DNA from: Nemania diffusa
Taxonomy: Eukaryota; Ascomycota; Sordariomycetes; Xylariales; Xylariaceae
Reading direction: 5' to 3'
NCBI GenBank assembly: GCA_038501195.1
Contig: JBBPUQ010000003.1
Span: forward strand, 4,184,501-4,248,500
DNA: 64,000 nucleotides
Shown here: in pieces, positions 36,787-50,530 of the stretch
Position numbering within the stretch: position 1 is the first letter of the stretch
Layout of the letters: every line of letters begins with the position of its first letter
Notes under the pieces: model-generated
Database searches by the model: none
The model's input: only the letters and a program-made list of their open reading frames with translations
What the model was told of the DNA's origin: nothing
Position numbers and translations under genes: made by a program

Positions 36787-39700
36787 CTATGGGACTTTGA
36801 TCCGGTCATTGTCATCTAGGTGAATTTCTGTTGCGTCATCCGATTGTAGTTCCTGTTCACCGTTTGGTATAATTTCATGAACTTCATGTGTGATCTGACC
36901 TGTGCTGCCGGTTAAAGGTTGCTCTACACAATCGGGTACTAGATGTAGATATGATGGGGGATCCTCTCCAGGCTGTGATAGCTTGTACTCTGACATTCCT
37001 GGAAAGTTAGAGTCCATGTCATCTCGCGGGCTTAGTGCTCGTTCATCGCCAGAGGAGTCATGTTGGGCTTCGTCAGAGGCAGCAACAGAGTCAAACGGAC
37101 TGTCTGCGACAGCGTTCGGAATATTCTCAAAACTCCAAGTGGAAAGACCTGCAAATGGCTGGGCGCTTGGGATAGAGTCTTCTAGCTCGATACCTTCGTC
37201 CTCATCAACAATACCCTGTCCAGATTGGAAACGTGAGCTGGCAAGTAGCGGGACATCATCATCCCCTCTGTCGTCTACTGCAAATGAAGTCATATCCGAG
37301 TAGTGCAAAGCTGAGTTCAGATTAGAGATCCCACCATGATTTTCGGCCAGGTGAGAAACTCCTGCTCCTTGTAACGCGCTCGACGACCCATTCTGGGAGA
37401 AGCCTTCGCCGAGACGCCGACCTTCCCCCAGCCCAGACATCTCATCATCATTATCAGCGTCTACAAAACGCTCTAAGATTTTGTGCAACCTGGGTCCTCC
37501 TAAAGGGACGTTGGATTGTCGGCGGTAAAAGAGCATATATGCCGAGGAATCAACGATGCGGTCAGTCGTGGTTTTAGACACCGATGAATCTGCGAATCGT
37601 TAGCCTATAGAGTTGTGTGGAGAACGCGGGGCTGGCGAACCATTATAAGAGTACCATTGTCCATCGATAAAGTTCTTTGCGTAAGCTGTGTAATGGCCGC
37701 CACCTAATCCTCCATAATGACAGTCAACTCCGATCAGATCATACTTCTCTTGCTTCCCTTCTTCTGTTTGTAGCACACGTGAGGTGATATCTAAGTTCTC
37801 AGTAGGAAATTCCACGAGGGTTTCTAATTTGTCTCTTCGGAATCCGCTGGAACTGAAGCGTTTTAGATGCATGACCAGAATATCTGGAGTCTTCCATAGG
37901 TCAAGCTTTTTGCTAGCGCGGCGATGTTCCTTGCAGCGAGGGCAATACCACATATCTTGCTCGGAAAGCACTTCATCCCGCTCAAACTCGTCGAGACACT
38001 CATCTAGAGTGAGACCATGCTTCCGCCGCTTAGCGCGTGCTTCTTGTGTCCTCTCTAGATCAGGGTCAGGCAGGGTTTCACAGTGTTCCCAGGTTTCTAA
38101 GGAACCATCGGTACCAAATATTTCTTCGTAGGCAGTTTCCGACCAGTCGACAATGAGCCCCTCTCTCAGCCTAATAAGTGGGCCGCCATCAGGAATAGGG
38201 TCACTTAGATCGGTAGAATCCTCAAAATTAATCGCATTTTGTTTGTCCTGCTGTTGGCGCTGCTGTTGACGTAGGCGCTTTTTGCCGCCTTTGGTACCGT
38301 ATTGTCGTCCTTGTTTTGTCTTTCTACGACCATTAGGAAGCTTAGCGTTACCCTTGGAAGCACGGCCGGCTTTAGGCCGGTGAGCAAATGACTGGTTACT
38401 CATTAGTAATTGTTCACTACATGTTCGCTTGACAAGAGATTTTAGGATTACCTTTATTGGTGGACCATTTTCCTCATCGTCGCTTTCTTCATTCATACGT
38501 GTCAACGCTATCTCGGTACTACGTCGGGGCGCTTCATCTGAACTCGTATCGTCATTTGAGGCTGTACCATTATCACATTGGTCTTCCGAAAATGGAGACT
38601 CTGCTGGAAGCCGAGATGAGAGTTTAGGATAGTCTCTGTCGTCTGAGACACTGTTATTACCAGTAGGAATAGGGCTAGCCGTTTCGGTGAATATTCCCAT
38701 CTCAAAAAGATTCTGGAGCTGAGGTGGAAGAAAGGCTTTAGGGTTTATCCAGGCTGGCCGCCTTTTATTGATTTGAAGCTTTGACGAACGACTGTAGTGA
38801 TTGATTAGCATCTCCTCACATAAAGATTGAGCTTGCTCATACGTACCTTGCAGTTTTACTCTTCTCATCCGATGCATCTTTCATTCGCACGTCAACAATA
38901 TCGTCTTCGCTCCCAACAGACTGAGTAGTCACCTTTCCTCCATCCGAAGACCCTATATCCGAGCCATTAGTTCCGATCAATTCGGGTTCGGTGCTTTCGG
39001 AAGCATCAGACTCCTCTAGGCGCGCAAATAAAGTGTGTTTCGAAAGCGTTGCTATTTTCTCTAGAACTTTACGGCGGATAGCTTCTTCGCTTCTGGCCTC
39101 TTGTGGTGTAACCATGATAAAGTGAGGCACACAAGCACCTTCCCATTTACGAGACTGGTAACCTTTCCCGGAGCCCGGCTTCCGATGCAGGACCGGAACC
39201 AGAATATGTGCTGCATCTTCGTCGTCCCACGAGATGGGGGGTGTGTCATCAAGCAAAGACCGGTACTTCTGCTGCTTAGGCGTCTTCCCGGGATAGTTTG
39301 TAGGTTTGGCCTCTAGCTCGAATATCCATGCATTGTCACGAGTGGCAATCTCCTCGCTTGCAGTCATGGAATCAAGGTAATGTTTATAAAACTTTTTAGA
39401 CCATTCTTCGCAGCCATGAAGTCGCTCGACTGGAACGCCCGTCCGTCCCGAGATGAATTGTTTCAAAGCCCTGATACTGTCATGCTTATCCACTTCAACT
39501 CTAATGTCCATGGGCTTATCATTGAGCGGAAAAAACTTGACCGTGTGAGTCCATTTGTTTGCAATTGGCAACTGCAAAGTCAGGTTGTTGAATGGATCAA
39601 ACGTAATGCTAACTTTATCACACACGGGACAGACTAACGTCGACTTATAAAGGCCCGTGAAAAGATCCGCGATAACCGAGTCATCGCGCTTTCTTGTAAT

Positions 39701-42039
39701 ATCCCAAACCTCGTCGGCCATCTTCCGGATGGCGGCGGGATCGCCAATCATTTCATCTGTGGAATCTGGCTTTTCGATATAAGGCTTTTTCTTAACCCGA
39801 CTAAGGTCTTCTTGTAAGCCATCTAGTAGAAAGCCAAGAAACTCTTGGGAATCCTGTTGACCATAACCGGAAAATTGGGGAGCGTGACGGCCAATGGTGT
39901 GCTTAAACTGTCGTGGCGCGAAAACACTTGGAGGCGGATCTTTATACATCTCCCTAAGAAGATGGGCATAAGAAGCGGCAACGTCACCATTGTGAGCTAG
40001 TACATTGGCTTTGTTTAGCTCTCTTTCCCATTCGCCTACTAGAAAGTATTTCGTCAATTCTTCAACACTCCTCACACATTGGAGAGCGGCATTCATATAG
40101 CATGTGTTGCCTAGGTTAGTGAGACCGACACACCCTAGAGTTCGTCCAGACTTGGTCGCCCTACCACGCGTAATGGGACCCGTAGAAATGGGGCTCGTTC
40201 GTCCACCCCGAGACGTGTGGTTCTGGACGGTTAAAGTTGTAGAACTGCTCCGCGTTGGAAGGGACGTAGTGTCCGATGGAATATAATTTGAAGTCCACTG
40301 AGTGCCCTCTTCATGAGGATCTAGGACTATAGGCTGATCTTTCTCGATGCCAAGGGAACGGAGAGTCTTATTGGATTCATTCGTTTTCGATTTGTTGTTC
40401 AGGTTGTTGGTCAAGTCTCCAAACTCAATGATTAGCCTTTGTCCACCTCTCTCTAGTGCGTTGAATGATTGGACATCCACGAGCAGGTGATTCCACATGG
40501 CGCTGGAATCCGAAGTAGTCTCAGGTTGAGCTGGGGATGTGGGCGGAGTTGGCTCAGGTGCACCGGTTGAAAAATGGTCTATAGCGCCCGGAATATACCA
40601 GCCCCGGACTCGTTGTGTTAAGTCGATTTTGACCATTGCTTTCGCTTGCTTAAGAAAGGCCTGAAACTTCATATTGCTGCTACGGACAAGTCTGGCAGGA
40701 GGAGGATTGGTAGCTTTTAGGGATGCGTCAACAGGGATCTGACTGTGAGCAGACCAAAGGCGGTGCACGGTGAGCACAAGGGGGTGGTATTCAAACTGGA
40801 CGTTTGTCCCATCTTGATCCTTACTATTATCGGTAGCAATACGGTGGATAGGAATCTGTCCTTCTCTCAGACCAGGCCATTGCATCAAAAGCTCCCAGGC
40901 TGCAGGAGGAAATGGAACAAACTGCTCTGCCCCAAAGAGAAACTTCAATCGAACAAATTTTTTCTTCATGACATCAGTAACACCGTTGCCCACGCATGGA
41001 TCATCGATAACCTCCTCTATTATGTCCGAATTGTCGACAGGAGGAATGGCGGACAAGTCGCTGGGTGCGTACTTTTTCGTGGAGTCAAGGGGGACACATG
41101 CGAGCCATTGTCTGGATACAATATAACACTCTTGCCCATCTACACAAGGTGTTTGGTCGAAGTCCTCTACAAGTGTGCGGATGTCGTTTATATGGGCCTC
41201 GATCGATGCAGGAGGTAGTAATGCTAGGAGATGTTAGCATATTACATTTGAGTAGGAAAAAGGTATGAGGAAGTACCCGAAGTTGTGTTGATAGCCGCCA
41301 TGGTGTTCCCTGCCACGGTAGACAGTGTGTCTTCCTGTAAGCTAGCTATGGGCTCTGAAACGTCGTTCCCGTTTACCGAATTCTGAGGCAAGGAAGTAGG
41401 CGTGTTTATGCCTGTTGCGTTAGAGGAGGGCACGGTGATCATGTCCACATCTTCATTGGCATTTTGTGCCTCGCTCTCTGGTTCCATGGTTGAAGCACGA
41501 CGCTTGAGCGGGGAGGATGCACGCTCTGGGAATTCGGCAGCACCACCCATGATGGCCCGGTGGTGAGTTGTCTTGGTAAAGGGCGAGGACCCTCTAAGGC
41601 AGTTCGCAAAATCGGGAGCTGGGGTGTCGGCCCCACGGTCACTCTGGATGCTGAGGTCGGCGTAAGCACCAGAGGGTGAGCTAGCAACAGATGAGCCGTC
41701 CTCAGCTAGGGGTAGGGAGCCCGTGTGATTCGTCTGCAGGCGAGGAGGAAGGCTCGAGGCTGGCGGTAGCGAATCAGCGCGAAGGTAGGCCGGCGAGGCA
41801 GGTGGCAGCACGTCAAAGGTGGACGAGGTGAAGGACAGGTTGGGGTCGTTGTCTTGCTCGCAGGACTGGACGGGGATGTCGGGCGAATCAAGACGTTCTA
41901 TATCTTCATTTCTTGCTGCAGACGATCGGCGTGTAATCCTCCTTTTCTTTAGGGAAGACGTTTTGACGACGAGCTGCCTGGGCAGCTCTGGTTCACACGA
42001 TGAGGTCGGGCCGCCAGGGTCACAACTGCGCACGCGCAA
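36787..42039 (-). CDS. UBP12: Ubiquitin carboxyl-terminal hydrolase, UBP12/USP4-USP15 type
   Basis: Large cysteine protease that removes ubiquitin. Four exons seen: 42039-41277 (5' end uncertain), 41223-38847, 38791-37641 and 37589-36787, about 1,697 aa. The order is a disordered basic N-terminus (KKRRITRRSS, SSPLKRRAS), a DUSP domain (SIEAHINDIRTLVEDFD to DPCVGN), a ubiquitin-like segment, then the split USP catalytic core. The Cys box is GLTNLGNTCYMNAAL (Cys codon 40100-40102). Two CPxC-type zinc-ribbon pairs follow (CPVC, CPRC), with a long acidic/basic insert between them. The His box is YGGLGGGHYTAYAKN (His codon 37693-37695), completed across an intron as WYSYNDSSVSK, then YMLFYRR. The last exon is an acidic, Ser-rich tail. 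There is no ATG at 42039: the frame is open up to an in-frame TAG at 42085-42087, and the first in-frame ATG is 41550. An upstream exon or a non-AUG start is needed if the basic N-terminus is translated. Confidence 0.88.
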
Positions 42040-45000
42040 AGAGTTGCTGAGATGGTTGTTGTGTTTCCAAGGTTGTGCCTGTGCCTATGCCGTGTTGGTG
42101 TGGTGGCCTTGTTCTTTGGTGGGGGCTGAGTGAGCGGACAATGCACTCTGAGATGAGACAGGACGGAGGCCAGCGAGAGACACGTGGGACAGTACCGCAG
42201 AGCTAATCGGAAGGGAGAGAATAGGGAAGAAAAAAAGACCTCAAATGTATGTCGGTAGAGGGCTATCGATGTTGTAAATTGAACTTCGTACAGTATGTAG
42301 GTAGTTTCGGTTCCCGGGATGGGTGGAACTGAATATGTTGGTGGTGGGTGGAGCTACCTGTATTCGCCCTGTATTGACAGGCCACTAGACTACCTAAACT
42401 TTAAAGTATACCGACTCAACAGTGGCAGGCACGTACAGTAAGTTAAGCAGAAAAATAGAGAGGGGGAGTGCCTGGACAGTGCACAACCCCTTCTAGTATG
42501 TACATTGGAAGGCATGCTTGCCCTAGGGAATGTACCCCAGGTCCTAGATAGTGTATAGAATACAGGTATCTAGTGCATTGTGCTACCAAACGTAGGCCAA
42601 TCTGTACAAAATATCGGTGCACACATTCACATATTATTGGTTGGCTTCACCTAGCATCTCTCCTACTCATGTTATAGAAAACCATCTGGCCCTAGATACT
42701 TATCTAGTAAGTAGATGTATTCAGACGAAAATTTTATTAACAGTAGGAAAAGGCCGCTCATGCTTTTATATCTACTTCTATCTACCTAATATGCCTGCTT
42801 GCCTACCTCCTACATTCACTTAGACATAAGCTGTTATCCCTACCTGTTTCGTTTGCTCCCTTCACCGATTCTATCCTCCTTTCCGCTCTTTTCCTTTTTT
42901 TCAGTGCTGGCAGCAGGGCTTAAAACATCGGTAACACAGATAGTAAACAGGGCTAACATTACACTTTGGTGTGATTCGATGTTTCAGCAACTCCAGGTTG
43001 ACTGCAACGCTGCATGTTACCCGACTGCTAGCAATGGCTTCTGGTAGTCAATCATTAATTGAGGCTGCATTTCCCCCCTGTATTTTTTACAACGCATACG
43101 CGATCATTTCAATTGTTGACCATGATAGATCGCTAGGTATGCATTCACTGCGGCCTACGTAGGCTACGCGTACTAGATAGGGCACTGGCCACAAAACAAC
43201 TTGCTTACGCCACTAGAAGAAAACAGCGGTGAAGTATCTGCTACACAATTTCCTTGAGTCAAGTAAGTAAGTACTGCACCAGGTATGATTGATCTCCTTT
43301 CATAATTATTCGTAATGTAATATTCGGATAATAGTTACGCCATTTGTACATCGTATTAGATTAGGTTCCAACGCTATTTTCAGCTCAGTATTGTTCTTGT
43401 CACCGCGTCCTTGAACTACCCAATTAGCATTATAAAGATGGGTTTTACACACCAATGATGAAGATTTAGTATGGAAGCTTCCCAGGAGTCTAGGCAAGCT
43501 TTAAGATTTGAAAATAGAGTCCTTTATACTACCTGCGACCCACAGGCAGATTTTATTTTATTTTTAGTTAACAGCTATTATACGTTTTAACTTTGTCTAA
43601 CCCTAATACTCTAATATCATAGTATCTAGAAGTTGGGTTTTTTGTTGACCTTTATTAAATTTTTGTTTTATGTAATTAACATGTTGTTAGTCTTTGGAAA
43701 AAGCCCTACTCGTGTCTAGCATTGAGTTTTTTATCACAAACACCTACAGGGGTCCAACAACGTGCCACCAATGACTTTATCTCCTAGTGGAAACGCTGCT
43801 TAGGGAAAGGCCATCGAGACTCGATTCATGGGTTTCGATTGAGCTGAGGACTGATATGCTCGCCTCCTGTTCGCTCGGGTCCTTTGATTTCAATCGAGGA
43901 CAAAAGCGGTACGACCCGTTATAACCATGTTAAGAGTGAATTTGCTAGGAGAGAGTCGTGAATAAGGCCAGGCAAACCAATATCCATCCCTTAAAATCTC
44001 CCCCGCTACGAGAGCCCCCCACCGATTATACGCGGCATGTGGGTGCTTCCATTTTGAAGCGACGATGAAGGGAGAGATTGGGAAGTACTCCTCTTTGCCT
44101 AAGATCTTAAGTAAAACGGGAATTAGGGGACTGTAGCTATAGTCAGATAATCTCCGTATAGTAAACATCTAAAGTTCAATTATAATATTTGGTATTCCCG
44201 ACAAGGATGCGCGAAGAGTCAAGTCAAAGCCCTCGAAAAACTGTAACTCGGGGGCCCTATATCTAAATTAATCATGTGTAACAGCGACCTAAACTTGAAT
44301 CCTACGGTAGATATTCGTCTCCATAGACAAGCTTGTATTGGGGGACGACGAGAACAGTCTAGTCATCAATGAGGAGATATCAAAGAAACTAATTAGTATG
44401 CATTAATCTTTCGCTCAAAGCTTACATTTTTCGTACGTCCGAAATTGCCCTCCCTCCCTTCCTCGATGGGCTGTCTCACTATAGATATGAAGCAACTCTA
44501 TAGACAAATGGACCTGCATCGAACCCTGTCTAGTAGACTTTTCGGAATCGCAGACATACCTTAAAACCATGTTGTAAGTCATTCGATGAAAGTCTACAAC
44601 CTACTTAATATAAGAGGTCAACAAGAGGGTGAGAATGGGCCGCATTCAAAGAAGTCACTCGCGTCACCCACAGACTTCGGCTCTTCTAAGTCTCCTAGGA
44701 CCGCTACATGGCCGCATGCTTTTAAGTTAGAACAATCGAAGGCCTTTTTTTTTTGTCTCGGTCAAATCATGTCTCATTCGTATTCATTCTAACCAATACT
44801 ATTCGTCTATCATTAAGGTAAGGGGCACGTATGCTGTATGCTGGGCTGTAGCTAGCACTCCCCTTTTCCTGTGCTTGTCTTCAACGTATGCTTCTCAACT
44901 TCATCAACTGTCTCTATTCTTCTGTCCAGCGTGTTCTCCGGTTCCTACCATGCATCGGGGTATTGGATACACTTCATTTGCATGCGTGATGCCCAGCTGT

Positions 45001-45158
45001 TTAAATCGATATCCACGCCACCGAAATCGCTGACTTGGTGCTAAAGCCACCAGTCAACTGAGAGGGGCCTGAAGAGAATCGATTATTGTGCACCATGAGC
45101 GAGATGGTAGGTTAGTTGCTTTCGGTGTTGTAGATTTCAAAAGCGAACTAATACCGTT
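42040..45158. other. Intergenic region between STE23 and UBP12 genes
   Basis: 3.1 kb. 42160-42240 is purine-rich on + (pyrimidine-rich for UBP12), a likely promoter or leader. 42290-42560 and 42690-42810 contain TACCTACC-type tracts. 43200-44800 is AT-rich with only one longer minus frame (43890-44168) of uncertain meaning. 44800-45158 is the 3' flank of STE23. Confidence 0.5.
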
Positions 45159-48100
45159 CTAGAGTTTCGAGTCCAGTTCCTCGAATTCACTCAGATCATG
45201 AACTGCGCAAGGTCCCGCTGTAGCAGCCATTCTAGCCTTATAGTCTCGTACACTAGTTATTAAGACAGGCTGCGTTCCATTTGAAATGGGTGGCGTTGTT
45301 TCCTCTTTCTCGGCCTCAGTTTCTTCTTTCTTGGCATCAGTATCCTTGGGCCCGGAGCTAACGCCTTGTGCAATGAGTTGTACTACCAGCTTAGCCCGCT
45401 TTGGTGATGCTGGATCTATGAATGTACTGTAAAAATCGATCATTTCAGCTTTGGTGAGCTTTTCTACATGAGCAGCATCATGTTGGGCTAGAAATATTGT
45501 CAGTTGTAGTTTTTATGCTATGTGATATGGGGTTTGCAGATATTTACCAGCTTCGAAATCATAATACTCGTTAGATATCTGTGCCCAATGTCGACCAGTC
45601 TCCTGATCCAAATTCTTCAACCTTTCCAAGCGCTTGACAACGACGCTCCTCTTGTGGCTCTCGAAACTGGCGTCAGTCATTTCTTTTATAGCCGTGGCTT
45701 GTGCATTGAGGAACGAGTCGATGCGAGATTCCAAATACTCTGAAGTTCTTTCGCTCTGGATTATAAACCGGAAACCGTACGTAGTCGCGGAGCCTCGAAG
45801 GCCACTGAAGACGATGTAACCAAGCTGTTCCTTAGTTCTTAATTGATCAAAAGCGGGCTCGTGAATGATCTGATCTAGCAACTGTGTTTTGGCTCGTACC
45901 GAACGATCACCCTTGCTACCAATGTGAAGATAGTACTCGAGACAATGATTTATGTTCGCCGGATCTTTGAGGGTTTTCTTGTATAGATAGTTCGATCCTG
46001 GGGGGAATACAAGAGACCGCATAATAGGCCACTCTTCCTTGGGCAAGACTCGAGGTTTCAGGATCGATTCTATCATATCCGTCAACTTCAGCGAATCCTC
46101 CTTGTAGAGGTTACCGTGGACGTAGGCTTCGATATGTAATTGTGACATGATTTGCTTGTGGAACGACCGAACGTCTTCAGCGGTGATTGAGGGCAATTCA
46201 ACTGAGAGTTGCTCCACAACAAAATCATGCTCAGAGGTGAGCCAGGACACATAATCTCCAATCTGTGTAAACGGCTGTTGCAGCTCGCAGTTCTTGTATC
46301 CCCGTGTCAGGCGTTCTTTGATGATCTCAAATCGGTCATCCTTGACAACAAGGTCACGCATGGTAATAAGGACTTGCTCAAGAAGGACTGCCAGTTTGTC
46401 ATTGTACCCTGAGACCTCTACCAACAGACCACGAGTGTCAAGGTTGACATTGTACTGTAACCCGGCCAATTCTGCGTCGTATGAATACTCCTCGAGTGCG
46501 TCCCGGACCAGATCTGTAAAGAACTTCGTCTTAACGGAATTCTTGACTGATGCATATACGATAGGGTTCTTCATGCTGACAATGAGGCTAGCCTTCGGAA
46601 CCCAGAACATGTCATCTTTCTTCCACCACGTCCTTGCAATGTGGTCATTTCGAATAACACGAGGGGCCGTTGCCGGCTTTTCAACTTCCTTTTTCTCCAC
46701 CTCAAGCTTAGTCGGAATGAATTGGTTCTTGTGTGGCACATGTAGAGCAGACGGCTGCTTCCCCGCAGGCGTGTTCAACGCCGTGGAGAGTTCGGCTAGG
46801 AAATCCTCGGGTATTTTCTCTGATTTATATTCGGTACCGTACCATTTCTCTTTCTTGTCCCAGTCGCCTGGGTAGTCTCGAGACACAATCGTCATCCTCA
46901 TATTGTCAGGACGTAGAAGGCTAATCCCTTTTTCGATCATCGCAGGGTCAAACTTTCTTAAACGACTTTGCCCACTGAGTAGCCACTCTCTTGGTAAGGG
47001 TCTTTGCATCACGGAAGATATCTTGCTGGTGAAGCGGCTGGCAGGTGACTTCTGCTTGAACTTAAATTCAACATCGGACATCTCTCTTTGCTCGTTGTAT
47101 ATCCACTCCTGTGGAGGCATCTGGCGGAGTAATGAGACATATTGGAAAAACACTTTCACTACTTCCTTGTAGTTATTGAGTCCCTGTATATATCGTTAGC
47201 CTGGCAATATTTTTAGAGCAAAGCGTTTAGGGTGAGCTTGCCTCTTTAGTCAAGCGAACTTGGCAATCGAATATCCCTGGAGTGCCCGGGCATACGGTAT
47301 ATGCACCAGCACTCAATGAATTTGCCCATCCCTTTGCTTTGATATACGCCATAATGCTACCGGGTCCTTCATGTCCAATTAGATGACTGATATATCGACT
47401 TGGTTGACTTTCGTATAGGTTCTCTTCATCTAGGAAAGGGAAGAAGAGATTTAGCTCCCTAGAATCCATAACAGGTTTTGCAAAGCATTGCGCTGCGAGA
47501 TTGTCTTTATTAAAGGGTACCTCGTCCTCCCAGCGATTTTGAGGGAGGTCTTTGTTGGGTACCCCTGAAAATAGGTCGGCGACCCAAGTTTCTAGCACAT
47601 CTAGAGATTCCCTTCCTAGTACACAAAGCTTCATTCTATTTGCGGAATAATGCTTCTCATAAAAGTCGATGAATTTCTGTCTCACGTCGATATTTTGGCT
47701 CTCTGGGATTGTCTTGAGAACATCTAAGTTACCTGTTGAAAAATGGCAATAAGGATGTCTGATATTGGATAGAGATTTTTCCAACTGGTGTAGACGCCAC
47801 TGATCGCTCTGTAAATTCTTCTTATTTTCGGAGTCGACTGCTCGTAGTTCACGGTCTAGTGTCGAGGGCAGGAAGAGTGGCTCGATGAAGAATTGCGCAA
47901 ATCGGTCTAGGCCGCCGTACAGGGGTGATGTATTTGACTCCGAAGGTGGTTCGCCATTGCTCGGCTTGGCTGAAATATCAAAGTAATAATTGGTCGAAGT
48001 AGAGCCAGTATACGCGTTAGAACTACCGGAATGCGAGGAAAGATAAACGTTGTAAGCATTCTCTTCAGGGAATTTCTTGGTTCCCATAAATAGAAGCTAC

Positions 48101-48563
48101 ACAACAAATAGTTAATTTTACTTAATTGCAGGAGTTGGGTAGGGAGTGGTCCACGCACATGTTCAACGGCATGTGCCATGCCTGGCATAGCATCCTCGTC
48201 GCTAAAGTTTCCGACGTGCACATCCAAAGCGGCGCTGGCTTTGTCGGTTTCGGGATCTTGAACTAGAAGTACTTCGAGTTTGTTGGGCAACCGGACGACA
48301 CGGTACTGCCGGTCATCGAGCGAGGGGATCTCTAGTTGGTCGGCCACCAGCTCGACAGCTTTTAGGAAGGCCTCCCGCTGCAACGCAGGAAGCGATCCCG
48401 CCTCGTCTTGGCGCGGGGTCATGGGACTCATGGTGAACAAGCGGCTGTGGCCGGGACGTAGCACAGGTCTGAGCACGGGTCTGACAGCGCGAAGCCGAGT
48501 AAGAGCGGATGGGGGAGAGAAAAAGCGCAACGGCAAGGCGAAAGACGCGGAACAATATGTCAT
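45159..48563 (-). CDS. STE23: Insulysin-like M16 metalloprotease (STE23/IDE homologue)
   Basis: Zinc metallopeptidase of family M16A (insulin-degrading enzyme). Yeast Ste23 helps mature the a-factor pheromone; family members degrade short amyloid-like and mitochondrial peptides. Four exons: 48563-48159, 48096-47242, 47183-45548 and 45487-45159, giving 1,074 aa. The inverted zinc motif HxxEH is HAVEH at residues 131-135; intron 1 falls directly after its last His and is followed by LLFMGTKKFPEENAY. The third ligand region AVDSENKKNLQSDQWRL is present. The C-terminal half retains the substrate-pocket sequences (YLHIGSKGDRSVRAKTQLLD). Intron 2 uses a GC donor (gag|gcaagc) and joins RLTKE to GLNNYKEV. 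The first 44 residues are Arg-rich without acidic residues, like a mitochondrial presequence, followed by Met45/Met48, where a cytosolic form could start. Confidence 0.93.
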
Positions 48564-49177
48564 GAACGCCGCTCCGAGGTGGCAATGGAAGTGGCTCTGG
48601 CACCTACTTACTCTGTAGTAGCAGATCTTATACGTCTGTCCTACGTATGTAGGTACAGGACTGTAGCGGAAGATGATAGGAAGAGAGGCCTGTCAGAGCT
48701 CGCTGCTAGTGGAGAGTCCCAACTCAAAAGGGCGCCAAAAGGGGATTTCAAGGCCCTGGGTGGAGACGCTAAAGACCTCCAGGGGGCACCAAGGATCGTC
48801 CAAGGATGGTACCGGCGAGTTGGAATGAGTAGGGTTGAGTACTTTAGGTAAGGGCGACACCTGATAGGTAGGACTGACCGACCGCACGCGCGCTTTCAAT
48901 CAAGCCAGGCAAGGGAGGCAGGGACTACCCAGGTATATTACGGAGCCACTGCCGAGGAATGGATGCTGTCAGGGTTGCGCTCACTAGCTGTCACACACAT
49001 GCACCTACCTGTCCTAGGTACCTGGTTAGCTTCCCTCCTCCAACAAACAAACAAAACTAGCCAACTAACCGACTCAATTAACGATATGCCGACCACCACT
49101 ATGAAAAGAGAGGCTTTCCAGCCTGTCGAAGGTGTGTAGCAACGGAACTGCGGAAATAGGGAGCAGGACGCAAGGAC

Positions 49178-49204
49178 CAGCAGCAGCAGAAGCAGCAGCA
49201 GCAG
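49178..49204. repeat. Imperfect (CAG)n microsatellite
   Basis: Run of CAG/AGC units interrupted once by AGA, in non-coding DNA upstream of the STE23 gene. Confidence 0.8.
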
Positions 49205-50510
49205 GGTTTAGAGAGGCTGCAAGTGATAAGTGACCGCCGGCCACAAGTTTCCACGCGGCACGGGCCCTTCTGTGGCCTGCGTGTGCGTGTGCGTATGTAC
49301 TTTATGTAAAGTACTGCACAGCTGGAGATGACCTGCGACCCAATCTAGCACCTTAGCACAGAATACGGCAGGTAGACGATAATCTGGAGGTGCATTCGGC
49401 GATGCCTGTCAACGACGGATCTTGTGCCGAGACTGACGGTTGCAGGTGGCAGGCCAAAAGGCGGAGGTGTAGGTTCGACGGAAAAAGCCCGCTGCGAGCC
49501 TCCTGCAGATTGAAAGAAGAGACTAATGTACGTATGTATGACGGCGGCTGTCGGCCTAGACTTCGCTTGTGGAGTTTGGGCAAGGACAGACAGACACAAG
49601 GTCAGGTACGTTTGCGCTCTCCTATAACCGGCACACCTATCGACCTTCCAGATCTTTCTAGATGATGAATACGAAAGACAAAGCTGCAAGCCAAGCACGA
49701 CCCAGGCAGATGACGTGACAAGGCCGGTAAGTATGGCGGTGGTTGTAAGGTCGTGACTCGTGTGGGATTGCTCGCTCCGAGACAATAAGCAACTCTGCGA
49801 CTCTGCGGTGAGTGAGTGAGGCTGTGTCTGTGTCGTCTGTAATCTGCTTGTGGTCAGAGAAGAAATGATTGGACCTCATTGCCGACGAACCAACCCGAAT
49901 CGCCTTGCGCTTATGCGAAAATGCGGAGCTATAAGCGATCCCTTACGTACCTAGGTAGTTGATGAGAATACCTGGTACTGTGACTTGCCAGTGTAGAAGA
50001 ACTATCTGGGGGCGGCGGATAAAGACAGACCTCGCTGCTACTTAGATCTCGCCGCTAGATACACCACGCTACCTAATAGGTAACAGGGTGTACGTGGTAT
50101 ATAGGGACGCAGTATACAGCGTGATGGGGTCCGCGCGGTGAAGAGACGGGACGGCAGACAGGGATGTCCCGATTTTTATAAAAATAAAATAAATATAAAA
50201 AGGATGTAGGGGAAAGGGTGGAGGGGCGTCAACCTCAATTAATGATGTAGGTACCTACCTGTAGATAGCTATCAGTGGTAGCGCAGGTTTGGGGTCTGGG
50301 GGAACACAGAGTCTACCAACACGCTTGGCAGGGAAAGAAACCAGAATTGGGCCAGATAGATAGATCTTGCTAAGCCTCACGTCTAAGTAGACATCCACAA
50401 CGAGAGATTAAAAAGAAAGTCTGTCAGCGAAAAAAAATATAATAAAAAGTCCCTCTATGCTTTCTTGTCTCTAGATGCCGTATGTCTTATAATAAAAGTC
50501 TAATGCAGCG

Positions 50511-50530
50511 TAAAATAAAATAAAATAAAG
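50511..50530. repeat. (TAAAA)n microsatellite
   Basis: Four consecutive five-base units in an AT-rich intergenic stretch. Confidence 0.75.

Noticed and set aside
43890..44168. 92-codon minus-strand frame in the STE23-UBP12 gap
   Set aside because: Somewhat protein-like, but AT-rich, isolated, without recognisable motif or splice partners.
49345..49879. 146-codon minus-strand frame and overlapping frames upstream of STE23
   Set aside because: Several frames on both strands are open together, composition is low-complexity, and no family is recognisable.
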